DNA of 64,000 nt. Origin: Bordetella parapertussis. Lineage in GTDB: Bacteria; Acidobacteriota; Terriglobia; Bryobacterales; Bryobacteraceae. Where the stretch lies: NCBI GenBank assembly GCA_943328975.2, contig CALQCC020000004.1:62001-126000 (forward strand), read 5' to 3'. Shown one piece after another: positions 44,356-53,617 of the stretch. The notes beneath the pieces were generated by a model, which had not been told where the DNA came from, did not search any database, and saw only the letters and a program-made list of their open reading frames with translations. A program made the position numbers and the translations under genes. How positions within the stretch are numbered: the stretch's first letter is position 1; every line of letters begins with the position of its first letter.

Positions 44356-45545
44356 TTCGCTTGCACTGCTTCCAGCAACCGCAGCCAGTTCTCCCCTAAT
44401 ATCCCCGCCGTCGCTAGACCGCGCTTTTTCAGCGTATCCACGATCTGCGGATAACTGCCCGCATCCGCGCCCTTCAACGTGCTCCGCGCATTTGTAAAAT
44501 CCATCCCGATCGCCACACTCTGCGGACCCGCCACCTGCACCACATGCGCCACGTGGTCCACCCATTCATCGATCGTCGGCACCAGCGGCGCGGCCTCAGC
44601 CGACTCGTGCCACTTCAGCGCGTACAACTTTCGCCATCGGCCACCCAGCTCCGCATCCACCGCATCGATGTATTCCCCGTAATCCTGATTCGGCGACCGC
44701 AGCAGCGGTAATTCCGCGTACAAAATCTCCTGCCGCGTGATTCCGTTCACCGGCACCGTCGGATGCGTCTTCGTGTAGTCGTAATATTTCTGGCTGATCA
44801 AGTCCGCGCTCGAATGGATCCCCACCATGCCGCCCTTGGCGACAATCGCGCGCAACACTGCATCGGACATGTTCGATGGGTTGTTGCAGATCACCTGCAT
44901 CGCCACGTGGCTCGCCACCACCGGCTTGCTGCTGGCCGCGATGATCTGCAACTGAGCGGCTTCGGTCGCATGCGAAATATCGATCAGCATCCCCAGCCGG
45001 TTCATCTCCGCGATCAGCTTCTTGCCGCGCTCATTGATGCCGTTCCACTTGACGCCGCCGCGCACCGCCGAATCGGAAAACGCATTCGTGTTCTGGCTGG
45101 AGAATTGAATCACCCGCACGCCCAGCCGATACCACAGCCGTAGAATATCGATGTCGCCCTCTTGATCGAACCCTGCCTCGATACCGAGCATCACGGCGAG
45201 TTTCCCCGACGCGACGATTCTGCGCACATCGCTAGCCGATAACGCCAGCTCCATCTTGTCGCGGTTTGCGTCCATCGTGCGATGAAACGTCTCGATCAAC
45301 CGCCCCGCATGTTTCACAGTCGTGTTGTAGGTGTGGTATCCATACGGAGCCACGCTCTCAATCACGAAATTGACGCCGCCCGCCCGGGCCCGCGCATAAT
45401 CCCAGTCGCCCGTCGCCTGCACTTTCCACGGATCGATGCCTTCCCAATACACGCGGTTCGTGATGTGGACGTGGCCGTCCGCCAGCAGCGGAATCGTTTG
45501 TGCGATCCCGCTGATCCCCAGCGCTAAGAAGAGAGCGAGTTTCAT
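44352..45545 (-). CDS. Exported membrane-dipeptidase-like protein (peptidase M19)
   Basis: 397 residues: a signal peptide (1 to about 16), then a TIM-barrel metal hydrolase. Zinc-site parts are recognisable: GIEAGF (bridging Glu), LIDISHAT (His) and VVASH (His). The first metal motif is DGHVHI, with H-x-H instead of the H-x-D of renal dipeptidase. M19 enzymes cleave dipeptides, often with a D-residue. The stop overlaps the purD start (ATGA), an odd partner. It starts 6 bp after the GlcG-like gene, so a mixed operon is likely. Confidence 0.9.
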   Translation of the reverse strand: MKLALFLALGISGIAQTIPLLADGHVHITNRVYWEGIDPWKVQATGDWDYARARAGGVNFVIESVAPYGYHTYNTTVKHAGRLIETFHRTMDANRDKMELALSASDVRRIVASGKLAVMLGIEAGFDQEGDIDILRLWYRLGVRVIQFSSQNTNAFSDSAVRGGVKWNGINERGKKLIAEMNRLGMLIDISHATEAAQLQIIAASSKPVVASHVAMQVICNNPSNMSDAVLRAIVAKGGMVGIHSSADLISQKYYDYTKTHPTVPVNGITRQEILYAELPLLRSPNQDYGEYIDAVDAELGGRWRKLYALKWHESAEAAPLVPTIDEWVDHVAHVVQVAGPQSVAIGMDFTNARSTLKGADAGSYPQIVDTLKKRGLATAGILGENWLRLLEAVQAK

Positions 45546-45551
45546 CCTGGG

Positions 45552-46019
45552 CTACTTCATCGTCTCGCCGACCTTCACGCCGGCCGCCGCCACTTGCGCG
45601 TCCTGCGGACTGGTCCCGCCGCTGACACCCACGGCGCCAACCAACTCTCCGCCGACCATCACCGGAATCCCGCCTTCAATCGGAATCGCGCCAGTCAGCT
45701 TCAACACGGCATTGCGTCCACCGGCGACCGCATCTTCCAGAGCCTTCGTAGGGCGCTTGAAATTCACCGCCGTCATAGCTTTGTCCTGCGCCACTTGAAC
45801 GCTGCCCAGCTGCGTGCCTTCCATCTTTTCGAGCAGGATGATGTGTCCGCCTTCATCTACCACGCAGATCACCATGCTGAGGTTGTTCTTCTTCGCTTCC
45901 GCCTCGGCCGCCGCGGCAATCACCTTGGCCGCATCCAGCGTCAACGTCTTCTTCGAGGCGAGCTGCGCCTGCGCGATAACAGCGGTCAGCATCATCGTTA
46001 CTGCAACAAGTGTTTTCAT
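45552..46019 (-). CDS. Exported GlcG/HbpS-family (DUF336) protein
   Basis: 155 residues from the ATG at 46019 (GGGAGG 5 nt upstream; the frame runs to 46094 without similarity). A signal peptide (to about 18) leads into the family pattern LTLDAAKVIAAAAEAEAKKNNLSMVICVVDEGGHIILLEKMEG and a C-terminal GGIPVMVGGELVGAVGVSGG. GlcG/HbpS proteins bind haem or cobalamin in some bacteria; the function in the periplasm is unclear. It is the first gene of the series ending with purF, and is divergent from the TolC-like gene. Confidence 0.9.
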   Translation of the reverse strand: MKTLVAVTMMLTAVIAQAQLASKKTLTLDAAKVIAAAAEAEAKKNNLSMVICVVDEGGHIILLEKMEGTQLGSVQVAQDKAMTAVNFKRPTKALEDAVAGGRNAVLKLTGAIPIEGGIPVMVGGELVGAVGVSGGTSPQDAQVAAAGVKVGETMK

Positions 46020-46052
46020 GGTTCCTCCCAGTGAAGTTTCTATCCTACCGTA

Positions 46053-46077
46053 AGACGTTTCTCGCATTAGACGTCTA
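46053..46077. promoter_or_regulatory. Candidate operator between glcG-like and efflux operons
   Basis: A 10-bp palindrome TAGACGTCTA (46068-46077) and a half-site AGACGT (46053-46058) lie 16 bp apart in the 75-bp divergent interval. A TATATT -10-like box (46079-46084) sits just 10 nt before the TolC-like ATG. A dimeric repressor is suggested, but no regulator gene is adjacent. Speculative. Confidence 0.35.
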
Positions 46078-46094
46078 GTATATTGAATCATCAT

Positions 46095-47357
46095 ATGCTC
46101 AGAACTCCGCTTCGGCTCTTCATCTTGTCTCTAGCGGCCCAGTATTGTTCCGCACAGACAGCTCCCTTAACGCTCGACGAGTGCATCCGGCTCGCCCAGA
46201 ACGCGCCCTCCAGTGTCTCCGTCGCCCGGCAGCAAACCATCATCGCCCGTTACGGTATCACCGCCGCCCGAGCCGGACTCTACCCGCTGCTCACCTTGCA
46301 GAACGGCTTCGGCTACAACACCCCCGGCGGCGAAGGCTTCAAGTTCGTAGCTCTCAACGCCGTCCACGAATACGTCAACCTTGGCGCAGCGGACCTGAAC
46401 ATCGACACCTCCGGCCGCGTCCGCGCAGAGATCGCCCGCGCCAAAGCCGACCAGCGTCTCGCCCAAGCGAGCGTGGATATTTCCCAGCGAGACATCCGCC
46501 GCTTGGTGACCACCGCCTACTATCGCCTGGTGCTAGCCCGTCGCCTGGTCCAAGTCAGCCGCGATGCACTCGCCGAGTCGCAACGGTTCCAGGAACTGAC
46601 GCAGAAGTTGTTCGCCGGCGGTGAGGCTGCACAAGCCGACGTCATCAAAGCATCGTCCGACACGGCCTTCCAGCAACTCTCGCTAGGCAACGCCGAACTC
46701 GAAGCGCAGCTCGCCAACAACGAACTCGCCTCTTTCTGGACCACCGATGTCTCGACCCTGCTGAACATCGTCGAACCGCTCGACCAACTCACGCCCGTCC
46801 CGGTGAACGCCGAAGCCGGTCGGCCGTTCCTCGCGCGACCCGAATTCGCCGCCCTCACCGCGGCACGTGACGGCTTCCTGGCCGACGCCCGTCGCGCTAA
46901 AGCCGACCTGCTCCCGCAGATGCACTTGACCTATCAATACGGCATTGATTCTAACCGTCTCAACTATAAGGATGCCGGCCAAGCCATCATCGCCAGCCTG
47001 GTCATCCCGGTCTTCGATTGGTCCCGGACCCGCAGCCTCATGGGCCAGTCTCGCATCCAAGCCGACCAAGTGGAAATTAACAGGGCGGTGGCTGAGCGCG
47101 CGGTCTCTCGTGAATATCAGGACGCGCTGGCGCGCGTGAATCAGTTTTACGCGCAACTCAAACTCACCGACGAACAAGTCCGACTGTCGAATGAAAACCT
47201 GCGCCTCTCGCGAGTCCGTTATCAGGGCGGCGAAGGCTTGGCGCTCGATGTTGTTGCTGCACAGACTCAACTCGCGCAGGCGCGCGCTAACCAATATACG
47301 TCTAAGGCGAATTACGCCAACGCTCGAGCCGATCTGGAAGTCGCGGCGGGCCGCTAA
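46095..47357 (+). CDS. TolC-family outer membrane efflux protein
   Basis: 420 residues: a signal peptide (to about 21), then two repeats of the OEP fold with long helices. The start LTLDECIRLAQNAP and the late LRLSRVRYQGGEGLALDVVAAQTQLAQARANQYTSKANYANARADLEVAAGR are typical. It forms the trimeric exit duct of a tripartite pump. The ATG at 46095 has no clear ribosome-binding site; a TTG 12 nt upstream is the alternative. The adaptor gene begins 7 bp downstream. Confidence 0.92.
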   Translation: MLRTPLRLFILSLAAQYCSAQTAPLTLDECIRLAQNAPSSVSVARQQTIIARYGITAARAGLYPLLTLQNGFGYNTPGGEGFKFVALNAVHEYVNLGAADLNIDTSGRVRAEIARAKADQRLAQASVDISQRDIRRLVTTAYYRLVLARRLVQVSRDALAESQRFQELTQKLFAGGEAAQADVIKASSDTAFQQLSLGNAELEAQLANNELASFWTTDVSTLLNIVEPLDQLTPVPVNAEAGRPFLARPEFAALTAARDGFLADARRAKADLLPQMHLTYQYGIDSNRLNYKDAGQAIIASLVIPVFDWSRTRSLMGQSRIQADQVEINRAVAERAVSREYQDALARVNQFYAQLKLTDEQVRLSNENLRLSRVRYQGGEGLALDVVAAQTQLAQARANQYTSKANYANARADLEVAAGR

Positions 47358-47364
47358 AGGAACG

Positions 47365-48606
47365 ATGAAACTTCTCTATACAATTCCGCTCTGCGCGCTT
47401 CTTTCTGTGAGCTGCTCAAAACCCGCCGCTGAAGCTGAAGCCGAGCCGAAGCCCGTCGTCGCGGTCAAGGTAGCCAAAGCCGAAGCGCAGGACCTGGTCG
47501 TGACGGTCTCGGCTTCCGCCTCGATCTTTCCACGCGAGCAAGCCAACGTCACCTCGCGCATGACCGCGCCGATCCAGACGGTGCGCGTCCACAAGGGCGA
47601 ACTTGTGCAGGCCGGCCAGAGCCTCGCCACACTCGACCATCGCGACCTCGACGCGCAGTTACTTGACGCACAAGCGCAACTCGCGGACGCCCAAGCCTCG
47701 CTGGAGAAGACGCAGTCCGGCACCATCCCCGCCGACCTCGATCAAAAACGCGGAGCCATCCAGCTCGCCGAGGCCGCGCTCAATCAGGCACAACAAAACG
47801 CCGATCGCCGCGCGCAGCTATTTAAAGAAGGCGCCATCCCGCAGCGCGACTTACTGCAAGCGCAAACCGACCTTGCGCAAGCCAAGACCACTCGCGACGT
47901 CGCCCGACGCGCGCTGGAGTTCGCCGAAACGCAGACCAATGATCGCGAGATCCGCAGCGCCCGCGCCCGCGTCGCCTCCGCGCAAGCTAAAGTGACGCTC
48001 GCCGAAACCCAACACGAGTACACCGAAATCCGCGCGCCCTTCACCGGCACCCTCTCTGACCAATTCGTCTTCGCAGGCGACCTCGCGGACACCACGCGAC
48101 CGCTGTTCCAAATCATGGACCTCGCGGTCGTCAACGCCCGCACGCAAGTCCCAGAAGACGAATCCCGCAGTGTCCATCCAGGCCAAGCCTGTTCTTTTCA
48201 TCCGGTGGATACTTCGCTCGGCACCTTCAACGGATCCGTCACTGTCATCAATCAAACCGTAGATGCGCAACGCCGCACGGTGGAAATGTGGTGCCAGATC
48301 GATAACCCCGCTCGTCGCTTGAACGGCAACGTCTTTGGCGAAGTCCACTTCGTCGTACGTCAAATATCGAAAGCCATCGTCGTCCCAGCCACCGCGATCG
48401 AAATTCAACAAGGCCAAACCAAGGGCTCTGTCCTCGTAGTGGACGAAAAGAAGATCGCCCATCGCGTCGAAATTGAACCCGGCGAAAAATCCGGCGGCAT
48501 GGTGCAGATCAAGAGCGGTATCAAAGCCGGCGACACCATTGTCATCGAAGGCGGCTACGCCCTGCCCGATGGCACGCAAGTAGAAGTGGCGGACACCAAG
48601 GAATGA
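47365..48606 (+). CDS. RND efflux periplasmic adaptor lipoprotein
   Basis: 413 residues. The start at 47365 gives a lipoprotein signal (lipobox LSVSC, Cys17); the open frame before it lies in the TolC-like gene. The order is barrel-sandwich/lipoyl half (TSRMTAPIQTVRVHKGELVQAGQSLATLD), a long coiled-coil hairpin (about 95-215), lipoyl second half (YTEIRAPFTGTLSD), a beta-barrel and a membrane-proximal domain. It links the permease to the TolC duct. The stop overlaps the permease ATG by 4 bp. Confidence 0.93.
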   Translation: MKLLYTIPLCALLSVSCSKPAAEAEAEPKPVVAVKVAKAEAQDLVVTVSASASIFPREQANVTSRMTAPIQTVRVHKGELVQAGQSLATLDHRDLDAQLLDAQAQLADAQASLEKTQSGTIPADLDQKRGAIQLAEAALNQAQQNADRRAQLFKEGAIPQRDLLQAQTDLAQAKTTRDVARRALEFAETQTNDREIRSARARVASAQAKVTLAETQHEYTEIRAPFTGTLSDQFVFAGDLADTTRPLFQIMDLAVVNARTQVPEDESRSVHPGQACSFHPVDTSLGTFNGSVTVINQTVDAQRRTVEMWCQIDNPARRLNGNVFGEVHFVVRQISKAIVVPATAIEIQQGQTKGSVLVVDEKKIAHRVEIEPGEKSGGMVQIKSGIKAGDTIVIEGGYALPDGTQVEVADTKE

Positions 48607-51600
48607 CTCCGGCCCTCGCGAAATTCGTCCAGGGCCACGCCCGCGGACTCGTCACCGTCTGTCTCGCCTTCGCCCTCGCAGGTGTTGCGTTTATTTTCCA
48701 AACGCCCATCTCGATGTTCCCGCAGACCAACTTCCCGCGCATCGTCATCCTGGTCGACAACGGCATTCAACCCGTCGACGTTCAGATGACTACGGTGACG
48801 AAGCCGCTCGAAGAAGCCATCCGCATGGTCCCCGGCATCACCAACGTCCGCAGCAACACCACCCGCGGAGCCTCGCAGATCGACGTCTTCTTCCGCTGGG
48901 ATATCGATATCCTCAACGCGCTGCATCTCACGCAAGCCCGCATCTCGCAGATCCTGCCGGAGCTTCCCGCGAACACGCGCTTCTACGTCAATCGCATGAC
49001 GTTTTCCGTGTTCCCGATGATCGGCTTCAGCATCACTTCGCCCACCCGCAACCTAGCCGACCTCTACGACCTGGCCTACTATCAACTCACGCCGCGCCTC
49101 TATCGCTTGCCCGGTGTCGCCGAGACCACCATCACCGGCGGTCGCCCCCGCGAGTATCACATCGTTGTCGATCCCGAAAAACTCAACGCCTACAACCTAC
49201 CCGTCACCGCCGTCAGCGATTCCATCCGCAATAACAACATCATTAGCGCCGCCGGCATCGTTCAGGAAAACTACCAACTCTACCTCACCACCGTCACCGG
49301 CCTAGTCCACACGAAAGAAGAAATCGAGCAGACCGTTGTCCGCGTGGTCAACGGCACACCTGTATTGGTGAAAGATCTAGCCGTGGTGGTGGATGGCCAA
49401 GCCCCCGCGTACAACATCGTGACCGCCAACGGACGCGAAGCAGTGCTGGTCAACATTCGACAACAACCCGACGGCAACGCCGTCGCCATCGCCGACGCCG
49501 TGAATCAAGAGCTCGCCGAAATTCGCAAGACTCTTCCTCCCGATGTTCAGCTCTCGACTTACTACGACGAATCTTTGCTCGTCCGTGATTCCATCGATAG
49601 CGTCCGCGACAGTATTCTGCTGGGCCTCGGCCTCTCCATGGTCGTGCTGCTGCTGTTCCTCAAGAGCTGGCGCACCACGCTGATCGCCGCCATTGTTATC
49701 CCAGTCGCCACACTCACCGCCATCGTATTCCTGAAGCTCTTCGACATGAGCTTCAACATGATGACCCTCGGTGGACTCGCCGCCTCCATCGGTGTCGTGA
49801 TCGACGACGCCATCGTGATGGTCGAAAATATCGTCGTGCATTTATCGAAAGGCGAGTCCCCGGAAGAAGCCTCTCGCAAGGCGATCATCGAACTCACGCC
49901 TGCACTTATCGGTTCCACTCTGACGCCCATCGTCGTCTTCCTTCCGCTCGTCTTCCTGGGAGGCATCACCGCCGTCTTCTTCCGAGCCCTCGCCGCTTCG
50001 TTAGTCACCGCACTCGGAGCGTCACTCTTCCTGGCGATCTTCCTCACGCCAGTACTTGCGCGCATGTTCATGAAGCCCGAGCAGACAAAGGAAGGCTTCA
50101 TCATGCGGGGCTTCACACGAGCCTATGAAGCCACACTTCACTGGTGCCTCCGCTTCCGCCTCGTAGTCGTGGCTGCCGCGATCCTCATTCTCACCGGCTC
50201 GGTTTGGATGTTCAACACGCTCGGCAGCACCTTCATGCCTTCCATCGACGAAGGCGCGTTCGTGCTCGACTACATCCTGCCGCCCGGCACCGCGCTCGCG
50301 GAAACCGATCGCATCTTACGCCACATCGAAACGTTCCTCAAGGAAACACCCGAAGTGGAAAGTTACTCTCGCCGCACCGGAGCGGAGTTAGGCCTCGCAG
50401 TCACCGAAACCAATACCGGCGACTTCCTCATACGCCTCAAGAAGGATCGTACACGCGGTGAAGAAGAAATCATCTCCGAGCTGCGCGAGAAAATCGCCGA
50501 GTCCGAACCCGTCATCGAAACCGAATTCCCGCACATCATGGAAGACCTTGTAGCCGATCTGGTCTCTTCCCCCGAACCGATCGAAATCAAGATCTACCAT
50601 CCCAACACCGCGACCTTTCAGAAAGTCGCCGAAGATATCGAAGCGTGGCTCCCGAAAGTGCAAGGCGTCGTCGACATCACCAACCGCACCGTCCTCATCG
50701 GACCCGCGGTCAACTTCCGCGTGAACCTTCAGAAGGCCCAACGTGCCGGATTTACCGTAGCCGACATCGCCGCCACCGAATCCGCGATGGTGGATGGTGA
50801 CCTGGCTTCGACCATCATTAAGGACAATCGTAAAATCGGCATCCGGGTCCGCTACCCCGCTGAATATCGCCAGTCCACCGACAAACTGAAGTCACTACTG
50901 ATGACGTCCGCGACGGGGCAGACGGTCCCTCTCTCCAGCATCGCCGACGTCGAGATCGAAGAAGGCCAGTACGAAATCCATCGTGACAATCTTCGCGACA
51001 TGTCCTCCGTCACGGCGCGTTTAGAAGGCCGCGATCTGGGAAGCGGCGTCGCCGAAATCCAAGCGCGACTCTTCAAAGAGGTGAACATTCCGCCTGGCAC
51101 CGAAATTGAATTCGGCGGCGTCTACAAAACGCAGCAGGAATCCTACCAGTCGCTAGGCCAGGTCTTCGTCGCGTCGATCTTGCTGATCTTCGTGATCCTG
51201 GTCTTCGAGTTCCGCAGCTTCACGCACCCCATCGCGATCCTCATCGCGACCATCCTCTGCACTTTCGGAGCGTTGCTGGCCCTCCAACTCACCGGCCAGA
51301 CTCTGAACATCTGCAGTCTGATGGGAGGCATCATGGTCATCGGTATCGTCCACAAAAATGGAATTTTGATGTTGGATTCTGAGCGCCACTTCTCCGAAGA
51401 GCTCGGCATGCCCGCGCAAGAAGCGGTCTTCGAAGCCGGCCGCCGCCGTTTGCGTCCCATCCTGATGACCGCGCTAGCCACCATCTCCGGAATGTTGCCG
51501 CTAGCCCTAGGCATCGGAGCCGGAGCCCAAATGCTGCGCCCGTTAGCGATTGCTGTCATTGGCGGCGTAGCAGCGTCGATGATCCTGAGCCTGCTGATTA

Positions 51601-51665
51601 CGCCGGTGCTGTTCCTGATCTTGAAACAACGCTCATTCAGCAGCACCAAAACAACTTTAGTATGA
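48603..51665 (+). CDS. RND efflux pump permease (AcrB/CusA superfamily)
   Basis: 1020 residues with twelve expected membrane helices and two large periplasmic loops. N-terminal LAFALAGVAFIFQTPISMFPQTNFPRI is family-like. The transport helix 4 motif GVVIDDAIVMVEN carries the paired Asp residues for proton relay, as in hydrophobe/amphiphile pumps rather than the metal-type CusA. The second half has GGIMVIGIVHKNGILMLDSE and RRRLRPILMTALATI. The substrate is unknown. It is the third gene of a TolC/adaptor/permease operon. Confidence 0.93.
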   Translation: MTPALAKFVQGHARGLVTVCLAFALAGVAFIFQTPISMFPQTNFPRIVILVDNGIQPVDVQMTTVTKPLEEAIRMVPGITNVRSNTTRGASQIDVFFRWDIDILNALHLTQARISQILPELPANTRFYVNRMTFSVFPMIGFSITSPTRNLADLYDLAYYQLTPRLYRLPGVAETTITGGRPREYHIVVDPEKLNAYNLPVTAVSDSIRNNNIISAAGIVQENYQLYLTTVTGLVHTKEEIEQTVVRVVNGTPVLVKDLAVVVDGQAPAYNIVTANGREAVLVNIRQQPDGNAVAIADAVNQELAEIRKTLPPDVQLSTYYDESLLVRDSIDSVRDSILLGLGLSMVVLLLFLKSWRTTLIAAIVIPVATLTAIVFLKLFDMSFNMMTLGGLAASIGVVIDDAIVMVENIVVHLSKGESPEEASRKAIIELTPALIGSTLTPIVVFLPLVFLGGITAVFFRALAASLVTALGASLFLAIFLTPVLARMFMKPEQTKEGFIMRGFTRAYEATLHWCLRFRLVVVAAAILILTGSVWMFNTLGSTFMPSIDEGAFVLDYILPPGTALAETDRILRHIETFLKETPEVESYSRRTGAELGLAVTETNTGDFLIRLKKDRTRGEEEIISELREKIAESEPVIETEFPHIMEDLVADLVSSPEPIEIKIYHPNTATFQKVAEDIEAWLPKVQGVVDITNRTVLIGPAVNFRVNLQKAQRAGFTVADIAATESAMVDGDLASTIIKDNRKIGIRVRYPAEYRQSTDKLKSLLMTSATGQTVPLSSIADVEIEEGQYEIHRDNLRDMSSVTARLEGRDLGSGVAEIQARLFKEVNIPPGTEIEFGGVYKTQQESYQSLGQVFVASILLIFVILVFEFRSFTHPIAILIATILCTFGALLALQLTGQTLNICSLMGGIMVIGIVHKNGILMLDSERHFSEELGMPAQEAVFEAGRRRLRPILMTALATISGMLPLALGIGAGAQMLRPLAIAVIGGVAASMILSLLITPVLFLILKQRSFSSTKTTLV

Positions 51666-51685
51666 GGTGCGAATAGCGTCGTTGC

Positions 51686-51715
51686 TTGACAGGACTCGTC
51701 CAAGCTCTTTACGCT
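51686..51715 (+). promoter_or_regulatory. tRNA-Met promoter
   Basis: A consensus -35 TTGACA (51686-51691) is followed after 18 bp by TACGCT (51710-51715), a weak -10, 17 bp before the mature tRNA. Predicted start near 51722. Confidence 0.65.
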
Positions 51716-51732
51716 AGGAGTGTACCCACGCT

Positions 51733-51809
51733 GCCGGCGTAGCTCAGGTGGTTAGAGCGACGGTCTCATAATCCGTAGGTAAGTGGTTCGACTCCACTCG
51801 CCGGCACCA
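51733..51809 (+). tRNA. tRNA-Met (CAT anticodon, elongator-like)
   Basis: Acceptor GCCGGCG pairs with CGCCGGC; D-arm GCTC...GAGC; anticodon loop with CAT in TCTCATAA; T-arm GTGG-TTCGACT-CCAC; discriminator A and an encoded CCA. It lacks the unpaired first base and the three G-C pairs of initiator tRNA, so it is elongator Met, or tRNA-Ile with a lysidine-modified C; the latter cannot be excluded by eye. Confidence 0.92.
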
Positions 51810-51829
51810 GTTTTATTGCTTCATCGGGA

Positions 51830-52753
51830 CTACTGCTCCCCCGCCAACATCGCATACAACCGGTCCAGTTCGGACTGCGAGTAATACTCGATCTCAATCC
51901 GTCCGCGCTCTCCGGACCCTGCGACAATCTTCACCCGAGTCCCCAGGGCCCGTTCTAGCAATTCAATCGCCGCGCGCACATTCGGGTCCACCGGAACTTC
52001 CTTCTTGGGCTTCGGCGGCTCCTTATCCCCCAGAAGAATCTGAGCCTGGTGCTCTACCTGGCGTACGGAAAGTCCCTTGTCGACCGCTGCCTTCGCAAGG
52101 TCGACTTGATCCTGCCCGCTGTGGAGGCTCAGGATCGCCCGAGCATGTCCCATGCTCAGCCGTCCGTCCGCCACCAAATTCTGGACCTCTCGAGGGAGGC
52201 GCAGCAGCCGGATCAGGTTGGCGATGGTCGCTCTATCTTTGCCTGTTCTTCGCCCTATCTCTTCCTGCGAGAAGCCCCGCTTGGAGAGCTGGTCGAACGC
52301 CTGGGCAGTCTCGATCGGATTCAAGTCCTCGCGTTGGATGTTCTCAATCAGCGCGACTTCCAGCAGATTTTCGTCGACGATGTCCTGGATGACCACCGGG
52401 ACTTCCAGCAGTCCAGCCAACTGAGCCGCCCGCCAGCGCCGCTCACCGGCGACAATCTGGTAGCTCTCTTTGAACTTGCGGACGATGATGGGTTGGATGA
52501 TTCCGTGCGAGGCGATGGACGCCGCCAGTTCCCCTAGCCGAGCTTCGTCGAATTCCGAGCGCGGCTGCTCCGCGTTCGGCTGGATCGAGGTGACCGACAA
52601 TTTATTTGGCACCGCTGCCACTGCCGGGGCCGGAGCCAGAGCCGGTGAAGTAGCCTGGGCCGCCGCCATAGGGGGTTGAACAGGCCGCGACGGCAGAAGG
52701 GCCGAAAGTCCTCTACCCAGCCTGCGTGGTTGTTTGTCCTCGGCGTTGCTCAT
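51830..52753 (-). CDS. parB: Chromosome partitioning protein ParB
   Basis: 307 residues. ParB binds parS and spreads as a CTP-gated clamp. Seen: the N-terminal ParA-interacting [12 protein letters not shown], a Pro/Ala-rich linker, the CTP-binding core with [21 protein letters not shown] and [13 protein letters not shown], the [19 protein letters not shown] motif, the parS-binding helix-turn-helix [26 protein letters not shown], and a C-terminal dimerisation helix. The ATG at 52753 lies within parA (41-bp overlap). Two parS sites are 840-900 bp upstream. Confidence 0.97.
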   Translation of the reverse strand: MSNAEDKQPRRLGRGLSALLPSRPVQPPMAAAQATSPALAPAPAVAAVPNKLSVTSIQPNAEQPRSEFDEARLGELAASIASHGIIQPIIVRKFKESYQIVAGERRWRAAQLAGLLEVPVVIQDIVDENLLEVALIENIQREDLNPIETAQAFDQLSKRGFSQEEIGRRTGKDRATIANLIRLLRLPREVQNLVADGRLSMGHARAILSLHSGQDQVDLAKAAVDKGLSVRQVEHQAQILLGDKEPPKPKKEVPVDPNVRAAIELLERALGTRVKIVAGSGERGRIEIEYYSQSELDRLYAMLAGEQ

Positions 52754-53507
52754 TTGCCAGGATCTCCTTCGCCAATTTGATATAGCTCTCTGCTCCGCGG
52801 GATCGCGGATCGTACATGAGGATCGGTTTGCCGTAACTGGGCGCCTCGGCCAGCCGGATGCTGCGCGGGATTACGGTGGTCAACACGTCGTCGGTGAAGA
52901 AGTCGCGCAAGTCCTCGGAGACTTGCTTGGTCAGGTTGGTCCGCTCGTCATACATGGTGAGCAGAATCCCTTCCATCTCCAGATTGTGGGCGAAGGCTTC
53001 CCGGATTTTCTCGATGGTATCCATCAACTGCGAGATGCCTTCCAGAGCGAAGAATTCGCACTGAATCGGGATCAGAACGGAATCCGCAGCCACTAAAGCG
53101 TTTAGCGTCAACAGATCCAGCGCCGGCGGGCAGTCGATGAGGATGTAATGATACTGATCGCGCAGCGGTTCCAACGCCTTCCGCAGGCGATACTCCCGGT
53201 CGTCCATGTCGACCAGATCGAGGTTTGCCGCCACCAGATTCTTGTCGGACGGCAGAATGTCGAGGCCATCGCAATCGGTGTGTTTGATCGACTCCGCCAG
53301 CAAAGCGTCGCCTCGGAGAACCTCGTACAAGGTTTTCAGTTCGCCCGTCTTCTCGACGCCGAGTCCGCTGGTGGAATTGCCCTGCGGGTCGGAATCAATC
53401 AAAAGGACCTTTAAGTCGTTAGCCGCCAGTGAGGCGGCGAGGTTGATGGCGGTAGTCGTCTTCCCGACGCCGCCTTTTTGGTTCGTAATCGCAATGACTC
53501 TACCCAC
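52713..53507 (-). CDS. parA: Chromosome partitioning ATPase ParA (Soj)
   Basis: 264 residues. The start is GTG at 53507, leading directly into [20 protein letters not shown] (deviant Walker A); the open frame continues upstream to 54035 through the intergenic parS region and rsmG without similarity. Other motifs are [16 protein letters not shown] and [17 protein letters not shown] (Walker B). It binds DNA non-specifically and moves ParB-parS complexes. It overlaps parB by 41 bp. No strong ribosome-binding site is seen. Confidence 0.96.
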   Translation of the reverse strand: MGRVIAITNQKGGVGKTTTAINLAASLAANDLKVLLIDSDPQGNSTSGLGVEKTGELKTLYEVLRGDALLAESIKHTDCDGLDILPSDKNLVAANLDLVDMDDREYRLRKALEPLRDQYHYILIDCPPALDLLTLNALVAADSVLIPIQCEFFALEGISQLMDTIEKIREAFAHNLEMEGILLTMYDERTNLTKQVSEDLRDFFTDDVLTTVIPRSIRLAEAPSYGKPILMYDPRSRGAESYIKLAKEILANEQRRGQTTTQAG

Positions 53508-53591
53508 GGTCTTTGATGTTAGCACCGAACTGGCCCAGCTGGAAGAAGGAGCTCGTGAGGCAAGGGTGAAAAGGCGAAAGCGAGGCGAATT

Positions 53592-53607
53592 TGTTCCACG
53601 TGGAACA
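53592..53607. other. parS site 1 (ParB-binding centromere)
   Basis: TGTTCCACGTGGAACA, a perfect 16-bp palindrome that differs from the canonical TGTTTCACGTGAAACA at two symmetric positions. It is in the rsmG-parA interval, 85 bp upstream of parA. Confidence 0.92.
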
Positions 53608-53617
53608 CTTTGTGAGG

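Noticed and set aside
43195-44454. 419-codon open frame opposite purD
   Set aside because: Antisense composition (His/Arg/Pro-rich) and no domain; purD is certain on the other strand.
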